From CAYMRB01 sp964392615 (GTDB lineage Bacteria; Planctomycetota; UBA8108), in the NCBI GenBank assembly GCA_964392615.1, contig CAYMRB010000212.1:1-16584 (forward strand): a DNA stretch of 16,584 nucleotides, in the 5' to 3' direction. Positions 6,995-13,902 of the stretch are shown here, in pieces. The notes below the pieces were generated by a model. The model saw nothing but the letters and a program-made list of their open reading frames with translations, did no database searches and was not told the DNA's origin. The first letter of the stretch is position 1; each line of letters opens with the position of its first letter. A program made the position numbers and the translations under genes.

Positions 6995-8782
6995 ATGAGG
7001 CTCACGACGCGGCTCTCCTGGAAGCTCTACCTGGGCTTCGGCCTCGCCACGCTGGTGACGACGCTCGTGCTCGGATTCCTGACGCATCCGCATATCGAGG
7101 GGCTCGCCGTCGAGTCCGCGCATCGGGCCCTTCGCGGCGAAGCGTTGCTGGTTCGCGCGATCGCGCGACCGGTGCTCCGTTCGTCGGCCGGCGGGGCCGA
7201 GCTCCAGGCGGCCTTGACCTTGCTCGGAGACGAGACGGGGCAGCGCTTGACCGTCATCGACGCGGCAGGCCGAGTTGTGGCCGACTCCGCCGTCGATCCT
7301 TCGGATACGGACAGCCACGCCGACCGGGAAGAGATCGTGCAGGCTCGGGAGACCGGCGAAGGGACCGCGCGGCGTTTCAGCGACACGCTTCGCGCGACGC
7401 TGATCTATCACGCGGTCAACGTGGAAGAAGGCGGCGAGCTACTCGGCTACGCGCGCGCGGCGCTGCCGGTCGACGAGTTGCAGCGGCGTTTGGGTACGCT
7501 GTGGCTGCGCGTGGTCGTCGGCGCCGCGTTCGTCGTTGTCGGAGCCCTCCTCTGCGGGTTCTTCTTCGCTCAGCGCGTGACACGCCCGTTGCGGCGGATG
7601 ACGCAGGCGGCGCGTTCGGTGGCGCAGGGTCGCTATCGAGAACGCGTCGAGGTGACGACTCGCGACGAGATCGGCCAGCTGGCACGTGCCTTCAACACGA
7701 TGGCCGAGCAGCTCGACCTGCGAATCCAGGCGATGCTCCAGGATCGCAACAAGGTGCTGACCATCCTGTCGGGGATGGTCGAGGGTGTCGTCGCCGCGGA
7801 TCGCGTCGGCAAGGTCATCCACATGAACGAGGCGGCGCTCAAGATGCTCGGCGGCGGCGATGTCTCGCCTGAGGGACGTCACCTCTGGGAGGTCAACGCT
7901 GCGCTTCCGGTCCGCGAGGTCTTCGCCGAGACGCTACGCGATGGCGAGGAGCGCCGGCGCGAGGTGCAGATCGGAGTGGCTCCGCCGCGCACGATCGCTC
8001 TTCACAGCTCGTTGTTGCGCGACGGCGAGGGGCAGCCCTCCGGCGTCGTGATCCTGCTCCATGACGTGACCCGCATGCGACGCCTGGAAGGGCTGCGCAG
8101 GGACTTTGTCGCGAACGTATCCCACGAGCTGAAGACGCCGTTGACCGCGATCCGTGGCCTGGTCGAGACGATTGCCGACAGCGGCGCCGAGATGCCCGAG
8201 GAGACGCGGGCCCGGTTCCTCGAGAAGGTCCAGCGCCAAGTGAATCGATTGGCGGCGCTCGTCACCGATCTTCTGACGCTCGCCCGCATCGAGTCCGAGG
8301 ACGACAGGCCTTACGAGCCGCGTCGACTCGACCTCAGAGACGGCATCGGCGACTGCTTCCGACGCGCGCTGCCGGCGGCCGAGGAGAAGAAGCTCTCCTT
8401 GAGGCTCGAGCAGCCCGAGCAGCCCGTGTGTATCTCGGCGGAGGACGAGGCGGTGCGCAGCATCGTCGACAACCTGCTGCAGAACGCGATTCGCTACACC
8501 GAGTCCGGCGGCTCGATCAGCTTGAGCCTGTCCGCCGACGCGAACCGAGTCGTCATCGTCGTCGAAGACACGGGCATCGGCATCGCCGTCGAGCATCGCG
8601 AGAGGATCTTCGAGCGCTTCTACCGCGTCGACAAGGCGCGCTCGCGCGAGGCTGGCGGCACGGGGTTGGGTCTGTCGATCGTCAAACACCTCGTCGCCGG
8701 GCTCGACGGCAGCATCGAGCTCCAAAGCGAGCCGGGCAAGGGCAGCGTGTTCCGGGTGATGCTGCCGGCGATGGACGCATAG
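6995..8782 (+). CDS. phoR: PhoR-like sensor histidine kinase
   Basis: The protein has 595 residues and starts at an ATG 8 bp after the regulator's stop, without a strong ribosome-binding site, which suggests coupling. Order: transmembrane helix 1 (about 11-30); periplasmic sensor of about 135 residues; helix 2 (about 170-192); HAMP (about 193-245, with RDEIGQLARAFNTMAEQL); PAS-like domain (about 250-360, with GVVAADRVGKVIHMNEAAL); HisKA with phospho-acceptor His377 in FVANVSHELKTPLTAIRGLV; HATPase with the N box DNLLQNAIRY (492-501), G1 box EDTGIGI (524-530), F box RIFERFYRVDKARS and G2 box GGTGLGL (554-560). All catalytic motifs are intact. This layout with a periplasmic sensor and a PAS domain is that of PhoR. 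The stop codon lies within the left arm of a 15-bp inverted repeat. The signal sensed is inferred from the family. Confidence 0.92.
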   Translation: MRLTTRLSWKLYLGFGLATLVTTLVLGFLTHPHIEGLAVESAHRALRGEALLVRAIARPVLRSSAGGAELQAALTLLGDETGQRLTVIDAAGRVVADSAVDPSDTDSHADREEIVQARETGEGTARRFSDTLRATLIYHAVNVEEGGELLGYARAALPVDELQRRLGTLWLRVVVGAAFVVVGALLCGFFFAQRVTRPLRRMTQAARSVAQGRYRERVEVTTRDEIGQLARAFNTMAEQLDLRIQAMLQDRNKVLTILSGMVEGVVAADRVGKVIHMNEAALKMLGGGDVSPEGRHLWEVNAALPVREVFAETLRDGEERRREVQIGVAPPRTIALHSSLLRDGEGQPSGVVILLHDVTRMRRLEGLRRDFVANVSHELKTPLTAIRGLVETIADSGAEMPEETRARFLEKVQRQVNRLAALVTDLLTLARIESEDDRPYEPRRLDLRDGIGDCFRRALPAAEEKKLSLRLEQPEQPVCISAEDEAVRSIVDNLLQNAIRYTESGGSISLSLSADANRVVIVVEDTGIGIAVEHRERIFERFYRVDKARSREAGGTGLGLSIVKHLVAGLDGSIELQSEPGKGSVFRVMLPAMDA

Positions 8783-8836
8783 GCTGCCCGGGCGGACCCG
8801 TTCTGCGGCGGACGCTCTGGGCGGGCAGCCTATGCG
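8776..8836. terminator. Strong hairpin over the phoR stop codon, possible terminator
   Basis: A perfect 15-bp inverted repeat has its arms at 8776-8790 (CGCATAGGCTGCCCG) and 8822-8836 (CGGGCAGCCTATGCG) around a 31-base loop. The left arm contains the TAG stop of phoR. No T-run follows, so it is not a classical intrinsic terminator; it may block 3' exonucleases or act with a termination factor. Confidence 0.5.
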
Positions 8837-8907
8837 CGCGGAGTTGGAGCTGACCGCGTCACGCTCAGCGCGCAGGGCCAACGGTCGCGCGGCAGCTCAA
8901 CTCCGCG
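8837..8907. repeat. Second strong inverted repeat abutting the first
   Basis: The arms at 8837-8852 (CGCGGAGTTGGAGCTG) and 8893-8907 (CAGCTCAACTCCGCG) pair over 15 bp with one bulged G, around a 40-base loop that could pair further (GACCG with CGGTC). It starts at the base after the preceding hairpin, and there is no T-run. Confidence 0.5.
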
Positions 8908-9073
8908 TGAGGCCACGGCTGGCGTGCCCGCCGCCCCGGACCGGTGGATCCGCCGTCGCGACCGCGGTACGATGCGCGGACTCGGGAGGGACCGAAAGGA
9001 CCATGCGAGTTCCGTGTGTGGTGCCGGCTGTCGAGCGGGCGCAGAAGGTCCAGACAGGCACGAGGACTGGAAC
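8908..9073. other. Leader region of the oxidoreductase gene, no gene seen
   Basis: The 291 bases between phoR and the next gene hold two hairpins and this remaining stretch, in which I find no credible coding sequence. A TACGAT at 8968-8973, in the context GGTACGATGC, could be a -10 element; the base run 17 upstream (TGGATC) is a poor -35 match. If it is real, the transcript has an untranslated leader of about 95 bases. Confidence 0.3.
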
Positions 9074-10351
9074 ATGACGAATCCGACACGTAGACGTTTT
9101 CTCGCGCGCACGCTTGCCGTCGGAGCGGGCCTTGCGGCGCCGGCTGTCTTTCCCGACGGTTTTCTCAGCGCGGCGTCGCCGAACGAGAAGATCCTCACCG
9201 GGCACATCGGCCTCGGCGGCATGGGCACGGGGCATCTGAACTTCTTCAGGGACTACGTCGGCGCTTTGTGTGACGTCGATCGGGCCCACCTCGATCGCGC
9301 GGCGAAGATCATCGGCAGGTACGTTCCGAAGTATCACGACTTCCGCCAGCTGCTCGACCAGAAGAATCTCGACGGCGTCGTGATCGCGACGCCCGATCAC
9401 TGGCACGGCGTCATGGCGGTCCTCGCGTGCGAGGCGGGCAAAGACGTCTACGTGCAGAAGCCGTCGTCCGTGACGATCGAAGAGGGGCGTGCCATGATCA
9501 ACGCTGCGCAGCGCTGCGGGCGGATCATGCAGGTCGGGTCGCAGGGGCGCTCGACGCACGCTGCGTACAAGACGGCGGCCTACGTGCAGAACGGCATGAT
9601 CGGCGCCGTCAGCGAGGTCAACTGCTGGCACTACCCGAACCCGGTCGGGGGCTACAAGGAGCCTTCGAAGTCGCCGGACAACCTCGACTGGGACCTGTGG
9701 CTCGGGCCGATGCGGTACACCGACTACAACGTCGACCGCGTCCACTTCAACTTCCGCTGGCTACTCGAATTCGGCGGTGGTCAGATTCGCGACCGCGGCG
9801 CTCACGTGTTCTCGTGTTGCCTGTTCGTGCTCGATCGCGACGACCAAGGCCCGTCGTACATCGAGGCGACCGGCTCCGCTCCGCCGAAGGGGCTCTGGGA
9901 CACGCCGACCGACATGGAGATCAAGTTCGTCTTCAAGAATCCGGACTGGACGCTCTACTGGCGTCAGCCGGGCAAGCCGTTCGCGCCGTTCGAGAACCGC
10001 GGCTTCGGCGCGCAGTACGTCGGATCCAAGGGGAGTATGGTGCTCGGCGGTGGCGACGGAGGCACGTTCGCCGAGCCGAAGTGCCTCGAGTATGAGGCCC
10101 CCGCCGACGGCGCACAGCCGTACAAGAGCCCCGGCCACGAGCAGGATTTCGTCAACTGCATGCGCTCGCGCAAGCGACCGATCATGTCGATCGAAGCGGG
10201 CCACGCGGTCGGCGTTCTGTGCATTCTCGGCAACATCTCCTACCGCCTCGGACGCGGTCTCAATTGGGACCCGGTCAACGAGCGCGTGATCGGCGACGAG
10301 GAAGCCAACCGGCTCCTCGCTCGTCCGAACCGTGCCCCGTGGCGCATCTGA
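9074..10351 (+). CDS. Tat-exported Gfo/Idh/MocA family oxidoreductase
   Basis: The protein has 425 residues. The ATG at 9074 has GAGGA seven bases upstream, and a twin-arginine signal follows (TRRRFLARTLAVGAGLAAPAV), so the folded, cofactor-loaded enzyme is exported to the periplasm. The Rossmann fold (about 40-165) carries GLGGMG at 46-51, IATPDHWHGVMAV at 104-116 and QKP with the family Lys129 (the motif is usually EKP; Gln is also common in exported members). The C-terminal alpha/beta domain (about 170-400) contains GGGQIRDRGAHVF with His244, in the place of the usual DWGAHH motif. Family members oxidise or reduce sugars and inositols with NAD(P), and some hydrolyse glycosides through an NAD-dependent redox step. 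The substrate is not predictable here. The HEAT/carbohydrate-binding-like gene starts 46 bp downstream and is probably in the same operon. Confidence 0.92.
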   Translation: MTNPTRRRFLARTLAVGAGLAAPAVFPDGFLSAASPNEKILTGHIGLGGMGTGHLNFFRDYVGALCDVDRAHLDRAAKIIGRYVPKYHDFRQLLDQKNLDGVVIATPDHWHGVMAVLACEAGKDVYVQKPSSVTIEEGRAMINAAQRCGRIMQVGSQGRSTHAAYKTAAYVQNGMIGAVSEVNCWHYPNPVGGYKEPSKSPDNLDWDLWLGPMRYTDYNVDRVHFNFRWLLEFGGGQIRDRGAHVFSCCLFVLDRDDQGPSYIEATGSAPPKGLWDTPTDMEIKFVFKNPDWTLYWRQPGKPFAPFENRGFGAQYVGSKGSMVLGGGDGGTFAEPKCLEYEAPADGAQPYKSPGHEQDFVNCMRSRKRPIMSIEAGHAVGVLCILGNISYRLGRGLNWDPVNERVIGDEEANRLLARPNRAPWRI

Positions 10352-10397
10352 CGGTCTGGGGATCTTCCGAGGTCGACGAACGAGACAGGATCACACC

Positions 10398-12500
10398 ATG
10401 AACCGACACTCACTGTTGACGATCGCGACGCTCACTCTCGCCATCGTGACGGGGCCGCCCGCGCGGTCGCAGGGTCAGAACCAGGGCCTCGATGCATGGC
10501 TCGCCGCGATCGAGTCGCAGGACGACGGCGTGCGAATGGCTGCGCGTCTGAGCGGCGAGAAGCACGGGGCCCGCGCTGTCGCGGGGCTCGGAAAGATCAT
10601 CGGCAGCGGGCACCGCGAGGCGAAGATCACCGCACAGCACGCGCTCAAGCGCATCGTGCACCACGCCGGTCGCCCCGGCGCAGCGAGCGAACGCGCGCCG
10701 GTTCTTCGCGAACTCGAGAAGCTCACGGCTCCGGAGCTCGCCGCCGGATTGCGCCGCGAGGCGCTGTGGATGATCGGATTCATCGGCGGCGACAAGCCGT
10801 CGGTCGAAGTCGCGTACCGATCGCTGTGGGACGATGACGAGCACGTCGCCGAGATCGCGCGGCTCGTCTTGGAACGTATGCCCGGAGGCGAGGCGGTCGG
10901 CGCGCTGCGCACGGCGATCGTTCTCGCGAACGACGACAAGCGCTCGGATCTGATCTTCTCGCTGAGCAAGAAGGGCGACGCGTCCGCCGTCCCCGTGCTC
11001 GTGAAGCTCAGCGGCGCGCTGCACCCGCAAGTGCGTCTCGCGGCGTTCGAGGGGCTCGCTCGCCTGGGAGCGCCCGAAGGCGTCGCGCCGTTCACTGCGG
11101 CGCTCGCAGACGCCGACGATCCGCTGCACGCGAAGCTCTTCAACGAGTATCTGCGTCTCGCGGATCTCCTGTCGGAGCGCGGCGATGCCGACCAGGGCCG
11201 CGCGATGTACCTCGACGCGCTGGCGCGCGCGCCGCACGACTTCCAACGCGAGCGCGCACTCCACCGATTGTGTCCCGAAGGGAACGACAGCGGCATCGAG
11301 GCACTCTTCACGGGACTGACCGACAGCGCCGAGCGCGTGCGGCGTCTGGCGCTCGGGCGCCTCGCCGCGCTGCGCGGCTCGAAGGCGTCGGCGGCGCTCG
11401 AGAAGGGCTACGAGGAAGCGCCCGCTGCGACGCGGCCGATCCTGTTGCGAGCTCTCGCCGAGCGCGATCGCGACGCTGCGGCCGAGCACATCCGCCGTGC
11501 GATCGAGAGCGACGACGCCGAGCTCGGCATCACGGCGCGCGACCTCGCGGGCGAGCGCGATCAGGTCGAGCTCGCGTCGACGTATCTGCGCGTCGCCGAA
11601 GCCGGCAGCGACGTCGTGCGTCCGGCCGCGGTGCGCGGCTACTTGACCGTCGCGGAGAGTCAGCGTGCCCAGGGCTACGAGCAGAAGGCGCTCGCGATGT
11701 TCCGCAAGGCGCTGGCTCTGTCGGAGGACAGCGAGCCGCGCGGTCGCGCGCTGGGAGGCATCATCGCGGTCGGTGATCCGCGGGCGATCGACGATCTCGT
11801 GCCGTTCCTCGCCGACTCGGCGCTCGCGGTGCGGGCCGCGAACGGCTACGTCGACTTTGCGGTGAAGGCCGGCGCTGCGGGCAACATCGACGCCGCCGAG
11901 GCGCACCTCTTGCGCATCGCGACCGGCAACTTTCCGCGCGACATCATCGGCCGCGCGGCCGAGGCTCTCCGCAAGTTCGGTCGCGATCCGCAACGCGCTG
12001 CGCGCGCGAAGGGCTTCGTGCTCGACTGGTGGCTGACGGGGCCCGTGCAGGATCCCGACGGCAAGAGGCTGGCCGAGCCGCTCGCACCGGAGAAGGAGAT
12101 CGTGCTCGACGAAATCTGGCGCATCGGCCCGCGCCGGTATCGCTGGCAGCGGTTCCGCGACTTGTCGCTCGATGGTCTCGTCAACCTCGTGCCGGTCTTT
12201 CGGCGCAGCCAGAACGTGCTGGCGTACGCGTTCACCGAGATCGAGTCCGATCGCGATCGCGATGTCCTGCTCAAGATGGGGAGCGACGACGGCATCGCCG
12301 CTTGGGTCAACGGCGAGCGCGTGCACTACAACCTCGCGCCGCGCGGCGTCGTCGTCGATCAGGACGTCGTCAAGGCGAAGCTGAAGAAGGGCACCAATCG
12401 CATCTTGCTGAAGATCCAGCAGGGTGGTGGCGATTGGGGCTTCTGCTTGCGCATCACCGATCCGCAGAACGCGCCGCTCGACCTCTCCACCGCGAAGTGA
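10398..12500 (+). CDS. Secreted HEAT-repeat protein with a C-terminal carbohydrate-binding-like domain
   Basis: The protein has 700 residues. The ATG at 10398 has AGGA seven bases upstream. A signal peptide is followed by likely cleavage near ARSQG (residue 23-25). Residues about 30-535 are HEAT / PBS-lyase repeats (for example VRLAAFEGLARLGAPEGVAPF and RRLALGRLAALRGSKASAAL), with short TPR-like stretches (QGRAMYLDALARAP, KALAMFRKALAL). Residues about 538-695 form a beta domain starting VLDWWLTGP and containing LLKMGSDDGIAAWVNGERVH and KLKKGTNRILLKIQQGGGDW, a module common in planctomycete secreted proteins and resembling PA14 or carbohydrate-binding modules. No catalytic site is visible. It may bind a polysaccharide or a partner protein in the periplasm. 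It follows the exported oxidoreductase by 46 bp, which suggests a shared job. Its 3' end overlaps the convergent DUF523 gene by 47 bp. Confidence 0.88.
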   Translation: MNRHSLLTIATLTLAIVTGPPARSQGQNQGLDAWLAAIESQDDGVRMAARLSGEKHGARAVAGLGKIIGSGHREAKITAQHALKRIVHHAGRPGAASERAPVLRELEKLTAPELAAGLRREALWMIGFIGGDKPSVEVAYRSLWDDDEHVAEIARLVLERMPGGEAVGALRTAIVLANDDKRSDLIFSLSKKGDASAVPVLVKLSGALHPQVRLAAFEGLARLGAPEGVAPFTAALADADDPLHAKLFNEYLRLADLLSERGDADQGRAMYLDALARAPHDFQRERALHRLCPEGNDSGIEALFTGLTDSAERVRRLALGRLAALRGSKASAALEKGYEEAPAATRPILLRALAERDRDAAAEHIRRAIESDDAELGITARDLAGERDQVELASTYLRVAEAGSDVVRPAAVRGYLTVAESQRAQGYEQKALAMFRKALALSEDSEPRGRALGGIIAVGDPRAIDDLVPFLADSALAVRAANGYVDFAVKAGAAGNIDAAEAHLLRIATGNFPRDIIGRAAEALRKFGRDPQRAARAKGFVLDWWLTGPVQDPDGKRLAEPLAPEKEIVLDEIWRIGPRRYRWQRFRDLSLDGLVNLVPVFRRSQNVLAYAFTEIESDRDRDVLLKMGSDDGIAAWVNGERVHYNLAPRGVVVDQDVVKAKLKKGTNRILLKIQQGGGDWGFCLRITDPQNAPLDLSTAK

Positions 12501-13056
12501 CGCGTTCGACGAAGCGACGACGGACGACCGGGTTCTCGAGCTCGTCCTCGGAGGCGACCGGCAGGGTCGGCTCGATCCGTGCGAGCGCGTCGGCGAACAA
12601 GCCGCGTCCCGGCCTCGGCTGTTCGGAGGTCGTCGCTTCGTCGATCGTCGCGCCGTCTCCCGCTGCTTCGGATGCCGCCGGCAGGACCGGTACGTCGCGG
12701 ATGCCGCAGGACGGGCTGCGCGATTTCAGGATGCAGCCATCGATACCGGCGGCGACGAGCTTGCGGGCTTGCAGCTCGACGAGGCTTCGGACGCCGGCGG
12801 TGAGATCCTCGCGTGTCGCGGTGACGATGAGCTGCGGCGCGTCGGGCGAGCCCTCGAGATGCATCGGCTCGCGCGGCACGCCGAGTCCGGCTTCGACTTC
12901 GGGACAGATCGACACCCACGCAAAGACGCGATCGAGCGCGGCGCGAAGCTTCGCGTGGTGCTTGTGTCGTCCGTCGTAGCGAACGGCTTCGCCGAGGAGG
13001 CAGGCGCTGATGCCGACGCGGGGTCCCGCGGCAGAGCTCGGCGCATCGTTGTTCAT
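12454..13056 (-). CDS. DUF523 / TudS-type thiouracil desulfidase homologue
   Basis: The protein has 200 residues. The ATG at 13056 (with GGAG about ten bases upstream) is preferred to an upstream TTG at 13092. The sequence shows the DUF523 marks in order: VGISACLLGEAVRYDGRHK with Cys19, ICPEVEAGLGVPREPM with Cys51, and ILKSRSPSCGIRD with Cys117. In TudS, a characterised member of this family, three cysteines hold a [4Fe-4S] cluster that removes sulfur from 2-thiouracil (and, in related proteins, 4-thiouracil or thiouridine). All three cysteines are present, so cluster binding is likely; the substrate is inferred. After Cys117 there is a stretch of about 30 residues (about 121-150) that looks longer and less conserved than usual, then GLFADAL and the family tail LENPVVRRRFVERV. 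It is a cytoplasmic protein with no signal peptide. It is divergent from the PagL-like gene. Confidence 0.9.
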   Translation of the reverse strand: MNNDAPSSAAGPRVGISACLLGEAVRYDGRHKHHAKLRAALDRVFAWVSICPEVEAGLGVPREPMHLEGSPDAPQLIVTATREDLTAGVRSLVELQARKLVAAGIDGCILKSRSPSCGIRDVPVLPAASEAAGDGATIDEATTSEQPRPGRGLFADALARIEPTLPVASEDELENPVVRRRFVERVTSRWRGRAARSADR

Positions 13057-13203
13057 GGCCGCGAGTCTCCGCGCTCCGCATCGAGGGGGCAAGTCCGGTT
13101 TTCCGCCTTCCCGAACGCGTGGGCTTCCGTATCATGGCCGCGGTCAGGGACGGAAGAAGCCAGAGACACAGTACCGCGCCCGGCGCGGCGGGGGGGAGAA
13201 AAC
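13057..13203. other. Divergent intergenic region with a hairpin before the PagL-like gene
   Basis: This 147-bp gap must hold the starts of both the DUF523 and PagL-like transcripts. TATCAT at 13130-13135 could be a -10 element for the + strand gene; no good -35 box is seen. A perfect GC hairpin at 13174-13188 (CCGCGC-CCG-GCGCGG) lies a few bases before the G-run that serves as ribosome-binding site. Confidence 0.35.
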
Positions 13204-13782
13204 ATGCCGATGTGCCGATACGTCCGAATCCTCATCCTGATCGGCGGGCTCGTCACCGCGGATCTCGTCGCGGCTGACGAGTCGACCGGATGGCTCGAAG
13301 ATTACCTCGACCGTCTGGCCGCCGATGACGGTGGCGAGTACGGGACGATTTCGCTGCATCTCGGCGGGTTCGACGCGTTCGATCAGAGTCTCAGCACGAA
13401 GGCAGCTGCATTCGAGGCCGGGCTCGAGTATCGCTTTCCGGGGCTCGGTTGGGGCCTCGCGCCGATCGTCGGGCTCTCCGGGACGGCGGACTGGAGCGTC
13501 TACGGATACGCCGGACTGCGCTGGGAGGTGCCCGTCTGGCAGACGGCTGCCGAGCGCGGCCTCTACCTCGACCTGAGCTTCGCGGTCGCCGCGTACGAAG
13601 AGGGTGACGGCAAGGATCTCGGCGGCCTCCTCGAGTTTCGATCGGGCCTCGGCTTGGCCTACCGCTTCACCGAGTCGGTCAGCGTCGGGATCGGCGCCTA
13701 CCACCTGTCGCACGCGGGGCTGTACGGCGGAAGCAATCCGGGCGCGAACTCGTTCCTCGTGAACTTCGCGTTCACGCCGTAG
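13204..13782 (+). CDS. PagL-like outer-membrane lipid A 3-O-deacylase (acyloxyacyl hydrolase family)
   Basis: The protein has 192 residues. The ATG at 13204 has GGAG in a G-run five bases upstream; a second ATG six bases later would also serve. A signal peptide (about 1-24, cleavage near LVAA|D) precedes a beta-rich body whose alternating strands fit an eight-stranded barrel: GTISLHLGGFDAF, AAFEAGLEYRF, SVYGYAGLRWEV, GLYLDLSFAVAAY, EFRSGLGLAYRF, SVSVGIGAYHLSHAG, NSFLVNFAF. PagL enzymes remove the 3-O acyl chain of lipid A in the outer membrane. The catalytic His and Ser of the HxS motif are present (His167, Ser169). The third residue, Glu in Pseudomonas PagL, aligns with Asn182 in NPGAN. It may thus have reduced or different activity. 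It ends 12 bases before a small hairpin. Confidence 0.85.
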   Translation: MPMCRYVRILILIGGLVTADLVAADESTGWLEDYLDRLAADDGGEYGTISLHLGGFDAFDQSLSTKAAAFEAGLEYRFPGLGWGLAPIVGLSGTADWSVYGYAGLRWEVPVWQTAAERGLYLDLSFAVAAYEEGDGKDLGGLLEFRSGLGLAYRFTESVSVGIGAYHLSHAGLYGGSNPGANSFLVNFAFTP

Positions 13783-13795
13783 TCTGCTATCCTCC

Positions 13796-13816
13796 CGGCA
13801 CTTGGTGCCGCCTTTC
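13796..13816 (+). terminator. Possible terminator after the PagL-like gene
   Basis: CGGCAC-TTG-GTGCCG forms a perfect 6-bp hairpin at 13796-13810, starting 14 bases after the stop and followed by CCTTT. The T-run is short. It also lies next to a TATCCT (13788-13793) that could be the -10 of the methyltransferase promoter; both readings are weak. Confidence 0.35.
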
Positions 13817-13886
13817 AGAAATCATGTGCGTACCGCCGGCGCCGTCGCCCGCTGGCTTCGTTGCGCTCAGTCGACTATGCGCCTCC

Positions 13887-13894
13887 AGGAGGAG
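13887..13894 (+). promoter_or_regulatory. Strong Shine-Dalgarno sequence of the methyltransferase gene
   Basis: AGGAGGAG ends eight bases before the ATG at 13903. It is the strongest ribosome-binding site in the window and decides this start over an upstream in-frame TTG at 13861. Confidence 0.8.
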
Positions 13895-13902
13895 ACCAGC
13901 TC

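Noticed and set aside
7934..8881. A 315-residue - strand open frame opposite phoR
   Set aside because: It mirrors the kinase catalytic region and has no domain of its own.
8776..8907. A transposon end or MITE with terminal inverted repeats
   Set aside because: The two hairpins have different arm sequences, no target-site duplication is visible, and the first arm lies inside the phoR coding end. It was kept only as a structural finding.
10410..12326. A 638-residue open frame on the - strand opposite the HEAT/carbohydrate-binding-like gene
   Set aside because: It is Arg/Glu/Ala-rich, matches no family I know, and mirrors a well-supported + strand gene with signal peptide and domains. Long antisense frames are usual in G+C-rich genomes.
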